NCBI RefSeq assembly: GCF_006874625.1
Contig: NZ_CP030034.1
Span: 806,001 to 870,000, forward strand
Direction: 5' to 3'
Length of the DNA stretch: 64,000 nucleotides
Origin: Bdellovibrio sp. NC01
GTDB taxonomy: Bacteria > Bdellovibrionota > Bdellovibrionia > Bdellovibrionales > Bdellovibrionaceae
Shown: positions 33,794-43,067 of the stretch, in pieces
Layout of the letters: the number at the start of each line of letters is the position of its first letter
Numbering within the stretch: position 1 is the first letter of the stretch
Made by a program: the position numbers and the translations under genes
Notes under the pieces: generated by a model
Seen by the model: only the letters and a program-made list of their open reading frames with translations
The model's database searches: none
What the model was told of the DNA's origin: nothing

Positions 33794-34696
33794 ATGTTAT
33801 CTAGGACTACAAACTCTCTTATTGATCTGGTTTCCCTCGAAAAAGAAAAAATCAATATTCTATTCTCTTTTGCGGACCAGATTTCTTTGAATACGCTACA
33901 AATCCCAAAGGGCTTCGGCAAAACCGGAACCCTTTTGTTTTTTGAAGCTAGCACGCGTACGCGAATGAGCTTTGAAACGGCGGCTGCGCGCTTGGGAATT
34001 TATCCTTTGTTGCTTGATGGAAAATCAGGCAGCAGTTTGGAAAAAGGCGAAACTTTCGAAGACACAGTTCTGAATGTCGCGGCAATGAATCCGTCGTTCA
34101 TTGTTATTCGCAGTGGTGACGAACTTGATTTCAATGATCTAAGTAAAAAACTTTCGATGCCTGTGATCAATGCAGGTTGGGGAAAGAAAGGGCATCCAAC
34201 GCAAGCGTTGCTAGATGCTTATACAATTCGCAAACACCTTGGCACTTGTGAAGGTCAGCGACTATTGATCGTTGGAGATGTTCGCCACAGTCGAGTGGCG
34301 GCGTCTCACTTCGAGCTTGCGAAAAAACTTGGATATGAAGTGGCGCTCTGTGGGCCTTCCGAGTTTTTACCAGAACATCCTTCACAAAAAGTATTTGCCA
34401 GCCTTCATGAAGGTTTAAAGTGGGCAACTGCTGCGATGGCCTTGCGTGTACAACTTGAGCGTCACGAACAAAAATATTCTTTAGAGACATATCGCGATCT
34501 TTTTGGATTTACGAAAAAGAATCTGCAACACTTATCTGCAAACTCGTTAATTATGCATCCAGGCCCCATCAATCAGGGCACGGAGTTGGACAGCGATGTT
34601 CTTCACGATCCGCGCTGCAAAGTTTTAGATCAAGTCTCTAACGGGGTTTTGGTCCGCCAAGCACTGCTTTATAGTTTATTGGAAGGAAAGTTATGA
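33794..34696 (+). CDS. pyrB: Aspartate carbamoyltransferase, catalytic subunit
   Basis: 300 aa, family length. It condenses carbamoyl phosphate with aspartate, the committed step of pyrimidine synthesis. The carbamoyl-phosphate loop FFEASTRTRMSFETAAARLG is present, as is the loop Lys in SGSSLEKGETFEDT and the C-terminal MHPGPINQGTELDSDV. AAGG precedes ATG 33794. It overlaps carA by 4 bp, so carbamoyl phosphate synthesis and use are encoded together. No regulatory subunit (pyrI) is adjacent. The PALA-binding HPTQALLDAYT block is intact. Confidence 0.96.
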   Translation: MLSRTTNSLIDLVSLEKEKINILFSFADQISLNTLQIPKGFGKTGTLLFFEASTRTRMSFETAAARLGIYPLLLDGKSGSSLEKGETFEDTVLNVAAMNPSFIVIRSGDELDFNDLSKKLSMPVINAGWGKKGHPTQALLDAYTIRKHLGTCEGQRLLIVGDVRHSRVAASHFELAKKLGYEVALCGPSEFLPEHPSQKVFASLHEGLKWATAAMALRVQLERHEQKYSLETYRDLFGFTKKNLQHLSANSLIMHPGPINQGTELDSDVLHDPRCKVLDQVSNGVLVRQALLYSLLEGKL

Positions 34697-35757
34697 CGGC
34701 ATATCTTGTACTAGAAAGTGGCGAAACTTATAAAGGCGTTTGGCAGGGCGGTGAAGATCGCGCTGGTGAAGTTGTCTTTAATACTTCGCACTCTGGTTAC
34801 GAAGAGATTGCGACAGATCCTTCTTATTTTTCTCAAATTGTGGTGATGACAGCGCCGATGCAAGGGAACTATGGCGTAGAAGATGCCGTGTGGGAATCAA
34901 AACGTTTATGGATCGAAGGATTCATTTGTTTGGAACTGCAAGATTCAGAACGCGATCATTCTTGGAAAAAACGCCTGACTGATAACGGTATTCCGCTTGT
35001 CACTGAAATCGATACGCGCCAATTGGTTTTGCGTTTGCGTAGCGGTGGCACTCCCTGGGGCGCTTTAGTTCAAGCTGCTAGTGAAACAGAAGCGAAACAA
35101 AAAGCTGAAAAATTGATCGCTGCTAAGAAAACTTTGGATAAAGACTGGGTCTATTTGGCTTCACGTAAGGAAACGGAAACTCGCCAAGGTCAAAACATGG
35201 TGGGGCCGCGTGTGGCGGTACTAGATTTCGGTAGCAAAGAAAACATTCTGCGTGAATTAGAATCGCGCTGCTCAGAAATTAAGATCTTCAATAGCCGCGC
35301 TTCCATGCAAGAGATCATGGACTACAATCCCGATGGTATCATGCTGACAAACGGTCCCGGCGATCCGGCCGATGTCAAAGTGGCGATCGGCACAGTTCGC
35401 GAACTTTTGGGTGTGAAACCGATCTTTGGCATCTGCATGGGCCACCAAATCTTGGGATTGGCCTTGGGCGGGAAGACATACAAGATGAAATTCGGTCATC
35501 GCGGTAGCAATCACCCGATTCAGGACTCGATTTTACAGCAAATTTACATGACCAGTCAAAATCATGGCTACGCTGTTGAGCAAAGCACTTTGCCAGAGGA
35601 CGTTAAAGTCACTCACATCAACCTAAATGATGGCACTGTGGCAGGTTTTTATAGTGAAAAAAGAAAGTGTTTGGGAATACAATATCATCCGGAAAGTTGC
35701 CCAGGACCGCATGAAGCGTCCGGGTTATTTAGTTTCTTTGTAGAGCGGATGATATGA
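34693..35757 (+). CDS. carA: Carbamoyl-phosphate synthase, small (glutaminase) chain
   Basis: 354 aa, slightly shorter than the usual 370-380. N-terminal CarA domain (residues 1-150: LVLESGETYKGVW, NTSHSGYEEIATDPSY) then class-I glutamine amidotransferase from about 174. The catalytic triad is Cys in FGICMGHQILGLA with His and Glu in YHPESCPGPHEA. It supplies ammonia from glutamine to CarB. It overlaps pyrB (ATGA) and the next, unknown gene (ATGA), making an unbroken translational chain. Confidence 0.96.
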   Translation: MTAYLVLESGETYKGVWQGGEDRAGEVVFNTSHSGYEEIATDPSYFSQIVVMTAPMQGNYGVEDAVWESKRLWIEGFICLELQDSERDHSWKKRLTDNGIPLVTEIDTRQLVLRLRSGGTPWGALVQAASETEAKQKAEKLIAAKKTLDKDWVYLASRKETETRQGQNMVGPRVAVLDFGSKENILRELESRCSEIKIFNSRASMQEIMDYNPDGIMLTNGPGDPADVKVAIGTVRELLGVKPIFGICMGHQILGLALGGKTYKMKFGHRGSNHPIQDSILQQIYMTSQNHGYAVEQSTLPEDVKVTHINLNDGTVAGFYSEKRKCLGIQYHPESCPGPHEASGLFSFFVERMI

Positions 35758-36401
35758 ACGAATACGAAAAGATAATTGAAAAGATTCTCAATCACTTTGT
35801 AAGTGATGCGTTTAAGGACGAACTAGCATTGGCGAAAAAGGAATTTTTCGAAAATGCGGGAACTTTGGATGAAAATGCCCAACACTACGAATCTCGTATG
35901 GCGCAGTTCTATGACTGGTACTTCTTCACCAGAGAACTTGTGGGTTACAAGCAAACTCCGTTGGAAGCTTGTCACTTGGTGCGTGAACTACGTTTCACTC
36001 CAGAAGAAATGGACATCATTGAGATTCTAAAACAGCACCGTCATTCTCTTTTTGAGTTCATCAAAATTAAGAATGGCGACGTTTACATCAAAGACTTGCT
36101 TGCGAATAAAAAACTTATTGTGAAGCAATCTCCATATGTATTCGGTTTTGATCCAGATGAAATTTTTGAAGTGCGTTTGATTCCTGTAGGGGACTCATTC
36201 ATCTTCACACGCGGCTTCTGCTTCCATCCAGAAAGCGCGAAGAAGTTCATCTTGAGCGAAGTAAAACGTCACAGAAAAGATCCGGATTTGGATCCAGACG
36301 TGATGATGCTTCGTCTGATCAAGATGCGCTATAAATTTGAACAGTATAAACACGTAAGGCCCGAAATGATTTACTCGAACGAAGGTAAATTGGGCATTTA
36401 A
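35754..36401 (+). CDS. Unknown protein encoded between carA and carB
   Basis: 215 aa, soluble, no signal peptide, no Cys-rich or nucleotide-binding motif that I recognise. Acidic-basic helical N-terminal half (NEYEKIIEKILNHFVSDAF, YDWYFFTRELVGYKQTPLE) and a C-terminal half with beta-strand character (FEFIKIKNGDVYIKDLLANK, VRLIPVGDSFIFTRGFCFHP) ending in a basic helical tail (RLIKMRYKFEQYKHVRPEM). It overlaps carA by 4 bp and ends 17 bp before carB, so it is made in step with carbamoyl-phosphate synthase. It might be an accessory or regulatory protein of that enzyme, but this is inference from position only. Confidence 0.8.
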   Translation: MNEYEKIIEKILNHFVSDAFKDELALAKKEFFENAGTLDENAQHYESRMAQFYDWYFFTRELVGYKQTPLEACHLVRELRFTPEEMDIIEILKQHRHSLFEFIKIKNGDVYIKDLLANKKLIVKQSPYVFGFDPDEIFEVRLIPVGDSFIFTRGFCFHPESAKKFILSEVKRHRKDPDLDPDVMMLRLIKMRYKFEQYKHVRPEMIYSNEGKLGI

Positions 36402-36418
36402 AAACAAGGGAGTGAAGA

Positions 36419-39400
36419 GTGCCGCGTAAGTCCGATATTAAGAAGGTTTTGATTATTGGTTCTGGACCTATCGTTATCGGGCAAGCCTGTGAGTTTGATT
36501 ACTCCGGCACTCAAGCCTGCAAGGCTCTGATGAAAGAGGGCCTTGAGGTTATCTTGGTGAACTCCAATCCCGCAACAATCATGACGGACCCAGAAATCGC
36601 AACACGCGTTTATGTGGAACCGCTCAAAGTCGACTATCTCGAAAAAATTATCGATAAAGAAAGACCCGACGCTGTTATCCCAACATTGGGTGGGCAAACG
36701 GCATTGAATCTGGCGTTAGATCTGCACGGCAAAGGCATTTTACAAAAATATAAAGTGCAATTGTTAGGAGCGACACCACAAGTGATCAAAGCCGGTGAAG
36801 ATCGTGAAATCTTCCGCGGCATTCTTGATAAAATCGGTGCGGGTTATCCGAAAAGCTACATGATCCGTACTTTCGAGCACGGCATGCAGATCGCTGAAGA
36901 GTTAGGTTACCCGTTGATCCTTCGCCCGAACTACACACTCGGTGGCGGTGGTGGGGGTATCGCGTACTCTCCTGAAGAATATAAAAAGATGTTGGTGGGT
37001 GCACTTCACGAAAGCCCGACATCGGAAGTATTAGTTGAAGCCAGCATTCTTGGTTGGAAAGAGTACGAACTTGAAGTCATGCGCGATTACAAAGGCACAT
37101 TTGTTGTCGTTTGTAGTATCGAAAATCTAGATCCGTGTGGTGTCCACACGGGTGACAGTATTACGGTGGCTCCGCAACAAACTCTAAGCGACCGCGAATA
37201 TCAAGCGATGCGTGATGAGGCTTGCAAGATTATTAACGAAGTTGGAATTCAAACAGGTGGCGCGAATATTCAATTCGCTGTTCATCCGACAACTCGTGAA
37301 CGCGTGGTGATTGAAATGAATCCACGTGTAAGCCGTTCGTCAGCACTTGCAAGTAAAGCAACCGGCTTCCCGATTGCAAAAATCGCAGCGTTGTTGTGTT
37401 TAGGTTATAGTCTTGAAGAAATCACGAACGATATCACGAAAGTGACACCTTCTTGTTACGAGCCGGCACTTGATTATATCGTCACAAAAATTCCACGTTT
37501 TGCTTTCGAAAAATTCCAAGGTTCCAAAGACTCTTTAACGACACAAATGAAAAGTGTCGGCGAAGTGATGGGCATCGGTCGCACTTTGCAAGAATCTTTG
37601 ATGAAGGCTCTTGCAAGTCTTGAAAAAGATCCGGAAGCGATTCGCGAAGTTGAATTAGAAACTGGTAAAGTTTCTTATCCAAACAGTCAGCGCATCTACC
37701 ATCTTTTCCAAGCGTTCCGCGATGGAAAAACTATTGCTGACATCGAAGATCTGACGGGGATTAATCCGTACTTCCTAGAGCACATTGAAGCTTTGGTGAA
37801 GTTTGAAAGAAAATTTAAATCGGAATTTAAAGAATCCAACGAAGACCTTCTAAGAGCAGCAAAACGCAAAGGTTTTACTGATGCGCGCTTAGGCGCCTTG
37901 ATTGGTCAAAGTGAAAGCTATATTCGCGAATTGCGCGAGCAGTTCAAATTGTTCCCGGCCTTCTTGCAAGTCGATACATGCGCGGGGGAATTTGCTTCTT
38001 CGACGCCGTATTTCTATTCGACATATTGGTCACAAGTTTCTGCGACAATTGATAACGCAAAAGACGCTGTTGTGATTATCGGCAGTGGCCCGAACAGAAT
38101 CGGTCAAGGTATCGAATTCGACTATAGCTGTGTTCGCGGTGTAAAAGCTTTTCAAAAAAGCGGCACGAAAGTCATCATGGTCAATTCGAATCCAGAAACG
38201 GTTTCAACGGACTATGACACGTCAGACGTATTGTTCTTTGAGCCGCTGACTGCAGAAAGTCTTGGCGAAATCATGCGTTTCATGAAGCCGCGTGGTTTTG
38301 TTGCTCAATTGGGTGGTCAAACGCCAATCAATTTGGCTCCTGAATTGGTGAAGGCGGGATACACTCTGCTTGGTTCTTCTTTGCAAACAATCGACTTAGC
38401 GGAAGACCGCGGTTTATTCACAAAGATCTGCCAAGAGTTGAATTTTGCGATTCCAAACTCGGCCATGGCGGGGGCTCTTGAGGACGCCTTAATTCACGAG
38501 AAAAAAGTCGGTTATCCAATGATCTGTCGTCCAAGTTATGTTTTGGGTGGCCGTCGTATGGAAGTGATCGAAAATCGTGATGAATTGATTTCATATTTCC
38601 AACGTCATGCTGATTTTATCTCTGCAGATAAACCATGTTTGATGGATCAATTCTTAGCTGGTGCCCTTGAAGTCGACGTAGATTTAATTCGTGGAGATGA
38701 TTGGACACTGATTGGTGGCGTTGTTGAACATATTGAAGCTGCCGGAGTGCACTCGGGCGACTCGATGGGGGTTTTGCCGCCACAACGTTTGAAACCAGAA
38801 ACATCAGCACGCATTGAAGAGCTCAGCATTTTATTAGCAAATCGTATTGGTGTGATCGGCCACTTGAATCTGCAACTTGCAGTGAAAAACGATATCGTTT
38901 ACATGCTTGAAGCAAATCCGAGAAGTTCGCGTTCGGTTCCGTTTGTTGCCAAAGCAACCGGCATTCCATTGATCGATCTCGGTGTCGCTGCGATGCTTGG
39001 TAAAAAACGTAAAGACTTGCATCTCGACAATATGAATTGGAGAAACGCACCAGCGGTTTCCGTGAAAGGTGTTGTTTTCCCATTCAAAAAATTCCCAGAG
39101 GCAGATTCTATCCTGGGTCCTGAAATGAAATCGACAGGCGAAAGCATGGGGCGCGGAAAAGACTATTCTGAAGCTTTGGCGAAAGCGTTCTTATCAAGTA
39201 ATATTCGTTTGCCGAAAACAGGCCAAGTGTTCTTCTCTTTACGTGATAAAGATAAAGAAGCGATGTTGCCTTTGGTGCGTGAGTTACAACGCATGGGTTA
39301 CGGCGTTTCTGCAACAACGGGTACGGCCTCATTCTTTAACGATAAAGGTGTGAACTGTTTGTCACTTCGTAAGGTCGATGAAGGTCGTCCGCACTGCGTG

Positions 39401-39616
39401 GATAAAATCCGCTCGGGTGAAGTGGCGTTCGTTATCAATACAACATCGGGTAAACGTGCGATCGAGGCTAGCTTCGACATTCGTCGAGCTTGTACGGACT
39501 ATAATATTCCATGCATTACTGAAAGTGATGCAGCCGAGGCGTTTGTTCTTGCTTTGAAAAATGAAAGAAATGAGTCATCATCAGTCGAAGCATTACCGTC
39601 GATGGAGGCCTTTTGA
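36419..39616 (+). CDS. carB: Carbamoyl-phosphate synthase, large chain
   Basis: 1065 aa, normal length. It contains two homologous ATP-grasp halves: the first with [20 protein letters not shown] at 15-34 and the glycine loop [13 protein letters not shown]; the second with [18 protein letters not shown] near 553-570 and [11 protein letters not shown]. The C-terminal MGS-like allosteric domain starts near 935 ([19 protein letters not shown]). GTG start at 36419 with AAGGGAG. The product joins CarA to make carbamoyl phosphate for PyrB and arginine synthesis. The next gene starts at TTG inside its last codons. Confidence 0.97.
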   Translation: MPRKSDIKKVLIIGSGPIVIGQACEFDYSGTQACKALMKEGLEVILVNSNPATIMTDPEIATRVYVEPLKVDYLEKIIDKERPDAVIPTLGGQTALNLALDLHGKGILQKYKVQLLGATPQVIKAGEDREIFRGILDKIGAGYPKSYMIRTFEHGMQIAEELGYPLILRPNYTLGGGGGGIAYSPEEYKKMLVGALHESPTSEVLVEASILGWKEYELEVMRDYKGTFVVVCSIENLDPCGVHTGDSITVAPQQTLSDREYQAMRDEACKIINEVGIQTGGANIQFAVHPTTRERVVIEMNPRVSRSSALASKATGFPIAKIAALLCLGYSLEEITNDITKVTPSCYEPALDYIVTKIPRFAFEKFQGSKDSLTTQMKSVGEVMGIGRTLQESLMKALASLEKDPEAIREVELETGKVSYPNSQRIYHLFQAFRDGKTIADIEDLTGINPYFLEHIEALVKFERKFKSEFKESNEDLLRAAKRKGFTDARLGALIGQSESYIRELREQFKLFPAFLQVDTCAGEFASSTPYFYSTYWSQVSATIDNAKDAVVIIGSGPNRIGQGIEFDYSCVRGVKAFQKSGTKVIMVNSNPETVSTDYDTSDVLFFEPLTAESLGEIMRFMKPRGFVAQLGGQTPINLAPELVKAGYTLLGSSLQTIDLAEDRGLFTKICQELNFAIPNSAMAGALEDALIHEKKVGYPMICRPSYVLGGRRMEVIENRDELISYFQRHADFISADKPCLMDQFLAGALEVDVDLIRGDDWTLIGGVVEHIEAAGVHSGDSMGVLPPQRLKPETSARIEELSILLANRIGVIGHLNLQLAVKNDIVYMLEANPRSSRSVPFVAKATGIPLIDLGVAAMLGKKRKDLHLDNMNWRNAPAVSVKGVVFPFKKFPEADSILGPEMKSTGESMGRGKDYSEALAKAFLSSNIRLPKTGQVFFSLRDKDKEAMLPLVRELQRMGYGVSATTGTASFFNDKGVNCLSLRKVDEGRPHCVDKIRSGEVAFVINTTSGKRAIEASFDIRRACTDYNIPCITESDAAEAFVLALKNERNESSSVEALPSMEAF

Positions 39617-40506
39617 TTAAGCTCGTTCTTTTAGCTGTATCCTCTTTGCTTATTTCTGTAGTTGGTCAGGCGCAAACTGTCGCCGCCAACGAGAAAGCTC
39701 CGAATGAAATTACGATCGGGTTGATCCCCGGCGGTAATCCAGAGGTTCTAAAAACGCAAAGTGTAGAACTTGCTAAAGAATTGCAGGCAAAAATCGGTTT
39801 GCCGGTAAATATTTATATCTCTAAAAATTATGCGGGCCTAGTTGATGCAATGAAATCTAAGAAAGTGGATTTCGCTTTCTTTACTTCATCAACTTACGTG
39901 TTTGCGGAACAACAAGCGAATGCCAAAGTCTTATTGAAGAAAGTGTGGAATGCCCCTTTCTATTATTCGACGATCATCGTTCCTGCTAAATCTAAGATTA
40001 AAAAGTTAGAGGACCTAAAGGGTAAAACGATTGCCTTCGTCGATGAGCAATCTTCTTCAGGTTATTTGTATCCAAAAGTAGCTTTACAAAAGAAGCACAT
40101 TGATGACAAAAGCTTCAAGCAAGTTATTTTCAGCGGCAATCACAAAGCTTCGATCGAATTGTTAGAGCAAAAAAAGGTCGATGCAGCAGCAGTCTTTAGT
40201 GATGATGAAAAAGGGACGCAAGGTGCCTGGATTCATTTTGGTAATGGCAAAGACAAGTACCGTAGCATTTGGATGAGTGCACCGATCCCTAATGATCCAT
40301 TCTGTGTTCGCCAAGATTTTTACGAAGAGTATCCTAAAATCACCCACACTTTGATGTTCGCGATGATCGATATTATGGATCAGGCGAAAGACAAAAACGC
40401 ATATTCTGAAATTTTGGGGACTCAAACCTTGATGCCAGCCACTTCTAAACAGTATGATCCTGTTAAGGAGATGGTGAAGGCTCTAAATATCGAGTTAAAA
40501 CCATAA
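39613..40506 (+). CDS. PhnD-like phosphonate/phosphate-type periplasmic binding protein
   Basis: 297 aa with a TTG start overlapping the carB stop and GGAGG 5 nt upstream. Signal peptide about 1-20 (VVGQA-Q). The type-2 periplasmic-binding fold is shown by [75 protein letters not shown] and the second lobe [20 protein letters not shown]. This is the PhnD/SsuA-like group, whose ligands are phosphonates, phosphite or other small anions. No import permease of that type is adjacent; the ABC pair downstream looks like an exporter, so it may be an orphan binding or sensing protein. Confidence 0.82.
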   Translation: MIKLVLLAVSSLLISVVGQAQTVAANEKAPNEITIGLIPGGNPEVLKTQSVELAKELQAKIGLPVNIYISKNYAGLVDAMKSKKVDFAFFTSSTYVFAEQQANAKVLLKKVWNAPFYYSTIIVPAKSKIKKLEDLKGKTIAFVDEQSSSGYLYPKVALQKKHIDDKSFKQVIFSGNHKASIELLEQKKVDAAAVFSDDEKGTQGAWIHFGNGKDKYRSIWMSAPIPNDPFCVRQDFYEEYPKITHTLMFAMIDIMDQAKDKNAYSEILGTQTLMPATSKQYDPVKEMVKALNIELKP

Positions 40507-40513
40507 ATTATTA

Positions 40514-41257
40514 ATGGCAGCTCTTTCTGTCGAAGGATTGAATAAGACATTTCGTGGCGGACTTTTTGAAAAAGACCGTCAGGTTTTGCGCGACATTAAT
40601 TTCTCTTTGGCAGAAGGCAAAACGACAGGTTTTGTGGGCAGCAATGGCGCCGGTAAAACGACGACTATTAAATGTCTTTTCGACTTTATCCATCCCGATT
40701 CAGGCAGCATTAAATTTTTTGGTCAGTCGATCAATAGTGATGTCAAAACGCGAATTGGTTATTTGCCAGAACGTCCTTACCTCTACGAATTCCTGACGGG
40801 TGTCGAGTTTCTGAAGCTTCACTGGAATCTGTGTTATGGCTCGAATATGAAAGACTTCTCTGCGCGGGCAGAAGAAAGTCTGCGCAAAGTCGACCTCATG
40901 GAAGCGAAAGACCGTCGTTTGCGTACCTATTCTAAGGGTATGTTGCAAAGAATTGGAATTGCGCAAGCGATTCTGACTCGTCCTGATTTGCTTATTTTAG
41001 ATGAACCGATGTCGGGATTAGATCCCGATGGTCGCGCGATGGTTAAGGACATCCTTAAAGAAGAGCAAAAGCGGGGAGTCACTTTATTTTTCAGCAGTCA
41101 CTTGCTGCAAGATATGGAAGAGCTGTGCTCAGATCTTGTCGTTATTAATAAAGGACAAATTCTTTATACAGGCGCATTGCAAGCCTTCATGTCTGAATTC
41201 CACAGTCTTGAAAAAGCCTTCCAAGTGCAAAAGAATCGCGAGGCTTCGCGTGGCTAA
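40514..41257 (+). CDS. ABC transporter ATP-binding protein (ABC-2 exporter type)
   Basis: 247 aa. Walker A GSNGAGKTTTIK near 44-55, signature YSKGMLQRIGIAQAIL near 139-154 (YSKGM in place of LSGGQ, common in ABC-2 exporters), Walker B LLILDEPMSGLDPDG, and the H-loop FFSSHLLQDMEEL. This is the CcmA/NatA/NosF-like class that pairs with ABC-2 permeases in export or membrane remodelling. It overlaps the permease gene by 8 bp. Substrate unknown. Position downstream of the PhnD-like gene and upstream of pilD gives no clear hint. Confidence 0.9.
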   Translation: MAALSVEGLNKTFRGGLFEKDRQVLRDINFSLAEGKTTGFVGSNGAGKTTTIKCLFDFIHPDSGSIKFFGQSINSDVKTRIGYLPERPYLYEFLTGVEFLKLHWNLCYGSNMKDFSARAEESLRKVDLMEAKDRRLRTYSKGMLQRIGIAQAILTRPDLLILDEPMSGLDPDGRAMVKDILKEEQKRGVTLFFSSHLLQDMEELCSDLVVINKGQILYTGALQAFMSEFHSLEKAFQVQKNREASRG

Positions 41258-42020
41258 GGTTTTAACTCTGGCAAAAACAACATTGCGTGAAATGCTCCGA
41301 GAAAGAGTGTTCCTCGTTGTCGTAGTGATTGCGGTTCTGCTTTTTGCTTTGAGTTTTCTTTTAGGAGCATTGTCGTTAGCAGAGCAAAGAAAAATCCTGG
41401 CCGATTTTGGTTTCTTGGGAATTCAAGTTGCCGTCTTAGGCGTATCGCTCTTTTCTGGTTCTTATTTGTTAGCGAAAGAAATTGAAAAGCAGACGTGCTT
41501 ATTGATTCTTTCAAGACCGGTCAGTCGTGATCAGTTTATCTTAGGAAAAATTTTGGGCGTTCTGGCGTTGAACGTTATTTTGGTCGCTTCTTTGGGTGTG
41601 TTATTAGCGCTGCTGTTGGGATTGTGGAATACGCCTGCACAAATTTTAAGTTTCTTCGAAATTTGTTTCAGTCTGTGGATGGAAAGTGCTGTCGTTTTAT
41701 GTCTGGTGATTGGACTGAGCTTGGTAGTTCGTCCGGTCCTTGCTCTTTCATCTGGATTTGTGATCTTTCTTCTAGGACACTGGCTTTCTGACTTGGCCTT
41801 CTTCGCAGAAAAAAGCAAAGAAGAATTTTTCGTGATGGCCGTTAAAGTTTTGCACTGGTTGGTACCAAATCTTTATCGTCTGAACTGGAAATCAGAATAC
41901 TTCCTGCAAAATGGAATTCCGGGTAACCAAATTCTGTGGATGTTAGGACATATGCTGGGTTGGTTCTTGATCTATCTTGTATTTACGAACTTCTTCTTTA
42001 GGAGAAAAGACATTGTTTGA
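41250..42020 (+). CDS. ABC-2 type permease
   Basis: 256 aa from GTG 41250, which overlaps the ATPase stop by 8 bp; the frame is open further upstream but that would overlap the ATPase for over 200 bp. Six hydrophobic segments: about 18-40 (VFLVVVVIAVLLFALSFLL), 53-70, 100-122 (VLALNVILVASLGVLLALL), 138-158, 161-180 and 230-250. The text LAKEIEKQTCLLILSRPVSR is typical of ABC-2 membrane subunits that follow a NatA-like ATPase. It forms the channel of an exporter of unknown substrate. Confidence 0.87.
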   Translation: MAKVLTLAKTTLREMLRERVFLVVVVIAVLLFALSFLLGALSLAEQRKILADFGFLGIQVAVLGVSLFSGSYLLAKEIEKQTCLLILSRPVSRDQFILGKILGVLALNVILVASLGVLLALLLGLWNTPAQILSFFEICFSLWMESAVVLCLVIGLSLVVRPVLALSSGFVIFLLGHWLSDLAFFAEKSKEEFFVMAVKVLHWLVPNLYRLNWKSEYFLQNGIPGNQILWMLGHMLGWFLIYLVFTNFFFRRKDIV

Positions 42021-42804
42021 TCTCGATACCACATTTTATGTTCTTTTCTTTGTTTTAGGCGCCATTTTTGGCAGCTTTGGTAATGTCATTATTCTGCGTT
42101 TACCAAAAGAAGAAAGTATCGTGAAACCTCGCAGTTATTGTTACAGCTGCAAAAAACCTATCAAATGGTTCGATAATATTCCTATTTTAAGCTGGTTCAT
42201 CTTGCGCGGAAAATGCCGCAACTGTGGCGCGAAATTCTCGTTCCGCTATCCCATGGTTGAAATCATTACGGGGGTTTTGTTCGCACTCAGCTATCATTAT
42301 GCAGGTCTTACTTGGTCTTTGCTTGAATATTTGATTTTCTGTTTTGGCCTCGTCGTGTGCACATTTATTGATCTTGATCACATGATTTTGCCGGATGAAT
42401 TTACTCTTTCAGGTATTGTGATTGGCTTGATCGGAGCGTGGTTGAATCCTCAGCGCGAATTCATGGACGCTTTCTTTGGCGTTCTGATGGGCGGCGGATT
42501 TTTGTGGGGCATGGCTTACGTTTATTATTTGATGACGAAACAAGAAGGCATGGGTGGGGGAGATATCAAACTCCTTGCGTGGATCGGTGCGATTCTTGGT
42601 TGGAAAGCAATTCCGTTCGTGATTATGTCTTCTGCCATCATCGGAAGTGTCGTTGGTTTGGTCGCAGCCAGAAAACAAAAGGCTGGACTAAAGACTGTGA
42701 TTCCGTTCGGACCTTACCTTGCTTTGGGCGCGGTTATTTATCTTTTCGGTGGCCAGACAATCGCACTGTGGTACCTAGACCTTTTTCTCCCAGGTATTAG
42801 TTAG
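42013..42804 (+). CDS. pilD: Prepilin leader peptidase/N-methyltransferase
   Basis: 263 aa from TTG 42013, preceded by AGGAG at 42000-42004; an in-frame TTG at 41977 lacks a ribosome site and overlaps the permease further. The N-terminal domain has the two zinc CxxC pairs (SYCYSCKKPIKWFDNIP and GKCRNCGAKFSFRYP). The aspartyl-protease residues are in FIDLDHMILPDEFT and in the GxGD motif MGGGDIKLLAW. Several transmembrane helices follow. It cleaves and N-methylates type IV prepilins, matching the pilMNOPQ operon that follows. Its stop is followed within bases by the inverted repeat at 42805-42904. Confidence 0.95.
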   Translation: MFDLDTTFYVLFFVLGAIFGSFGNVIILRLPKEESIVKPRSYCYSCKKPIKWFDNIPILSWFILRGKCRNCGAKFSFRYPMVEIITGVLFALSYHYAGLTWSLLEYLIFCFGLVVCTFIDLDHMILPDEFTLSGIVIGLIGAWLNPQREFMDAFFGVLMGGGFLWGMAYVYYLMTKQEGMGGGDIKLLAWIGAILGWKAIPFVIMSSAIIGSVVGLVAARKQKAGLKTVIPFGPYLALGAVIYLFGGQTIALWYLDLFLPGIS

Positions 42805-42904
42805 GTTCGTTTAAACTTTGATTTCTCCTTCGTTGTTCGTCGTCGACGTACTAAAAGTACGCCTTCCTCCTCTCGCCTCGGATAAATCAAAGTTTAAAGC
42901 GAAC
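42805..42904. repeat. Inverted-repeat element of the same design as the long structured elements, smaller
   Basis: Arms of 20 and 21 nt (42805-42824 with 42884-42904) pair perfectly apart from one bulged base. The 59-nt loop holds a perfect 6-bp hairpin with an AAA loop (42847-42852/42856-42861). The outer arm plus inner AAA hairpin repeats the layout of the elements at 3077 and 29940, though the bases differ. It begins directly after the pilD stop and may also work as a terminator, although no long T-tract follows. Confidence 0.75.
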
Positions 42905-42958
42905 TGTTTTTAGGATTTAGCTGCGCTAAATTTATATGACAACGCCTAGACCGCACGT

Positions 42959-42987
42959 TTGACATTCTATCCCACACACCTAATAAT
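42959..42987 (+). promoter_or_regulatory. Sigma-70 promoter of the pilM operon
   Basis: TTGACA (42959-42964), exactly 17 nt, AATAAT (42982-42987): a perfect -35 and 5 of 6 at -10. Transcription would begin near 42994, giving a leader of about 75 nt before ATG 43068. Confidence 0.75.
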
Positions 42988-43067
42988 TTTAATATGTTAG
43001 ACCTGTGTCTAAAGACGTTGGTCGTTGTAGAGTGCATTTAGGCATCACTTGAGAAAGCAACTTAGGA

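Noticed and set aside
41028-41249. Long N-terminal extension of the ABC-2 permease
   Set aside because: It would overlap the ATPase gene by 230 bp in another frame; a GTG overlapping the ATPase stop by 8 bp fits better.
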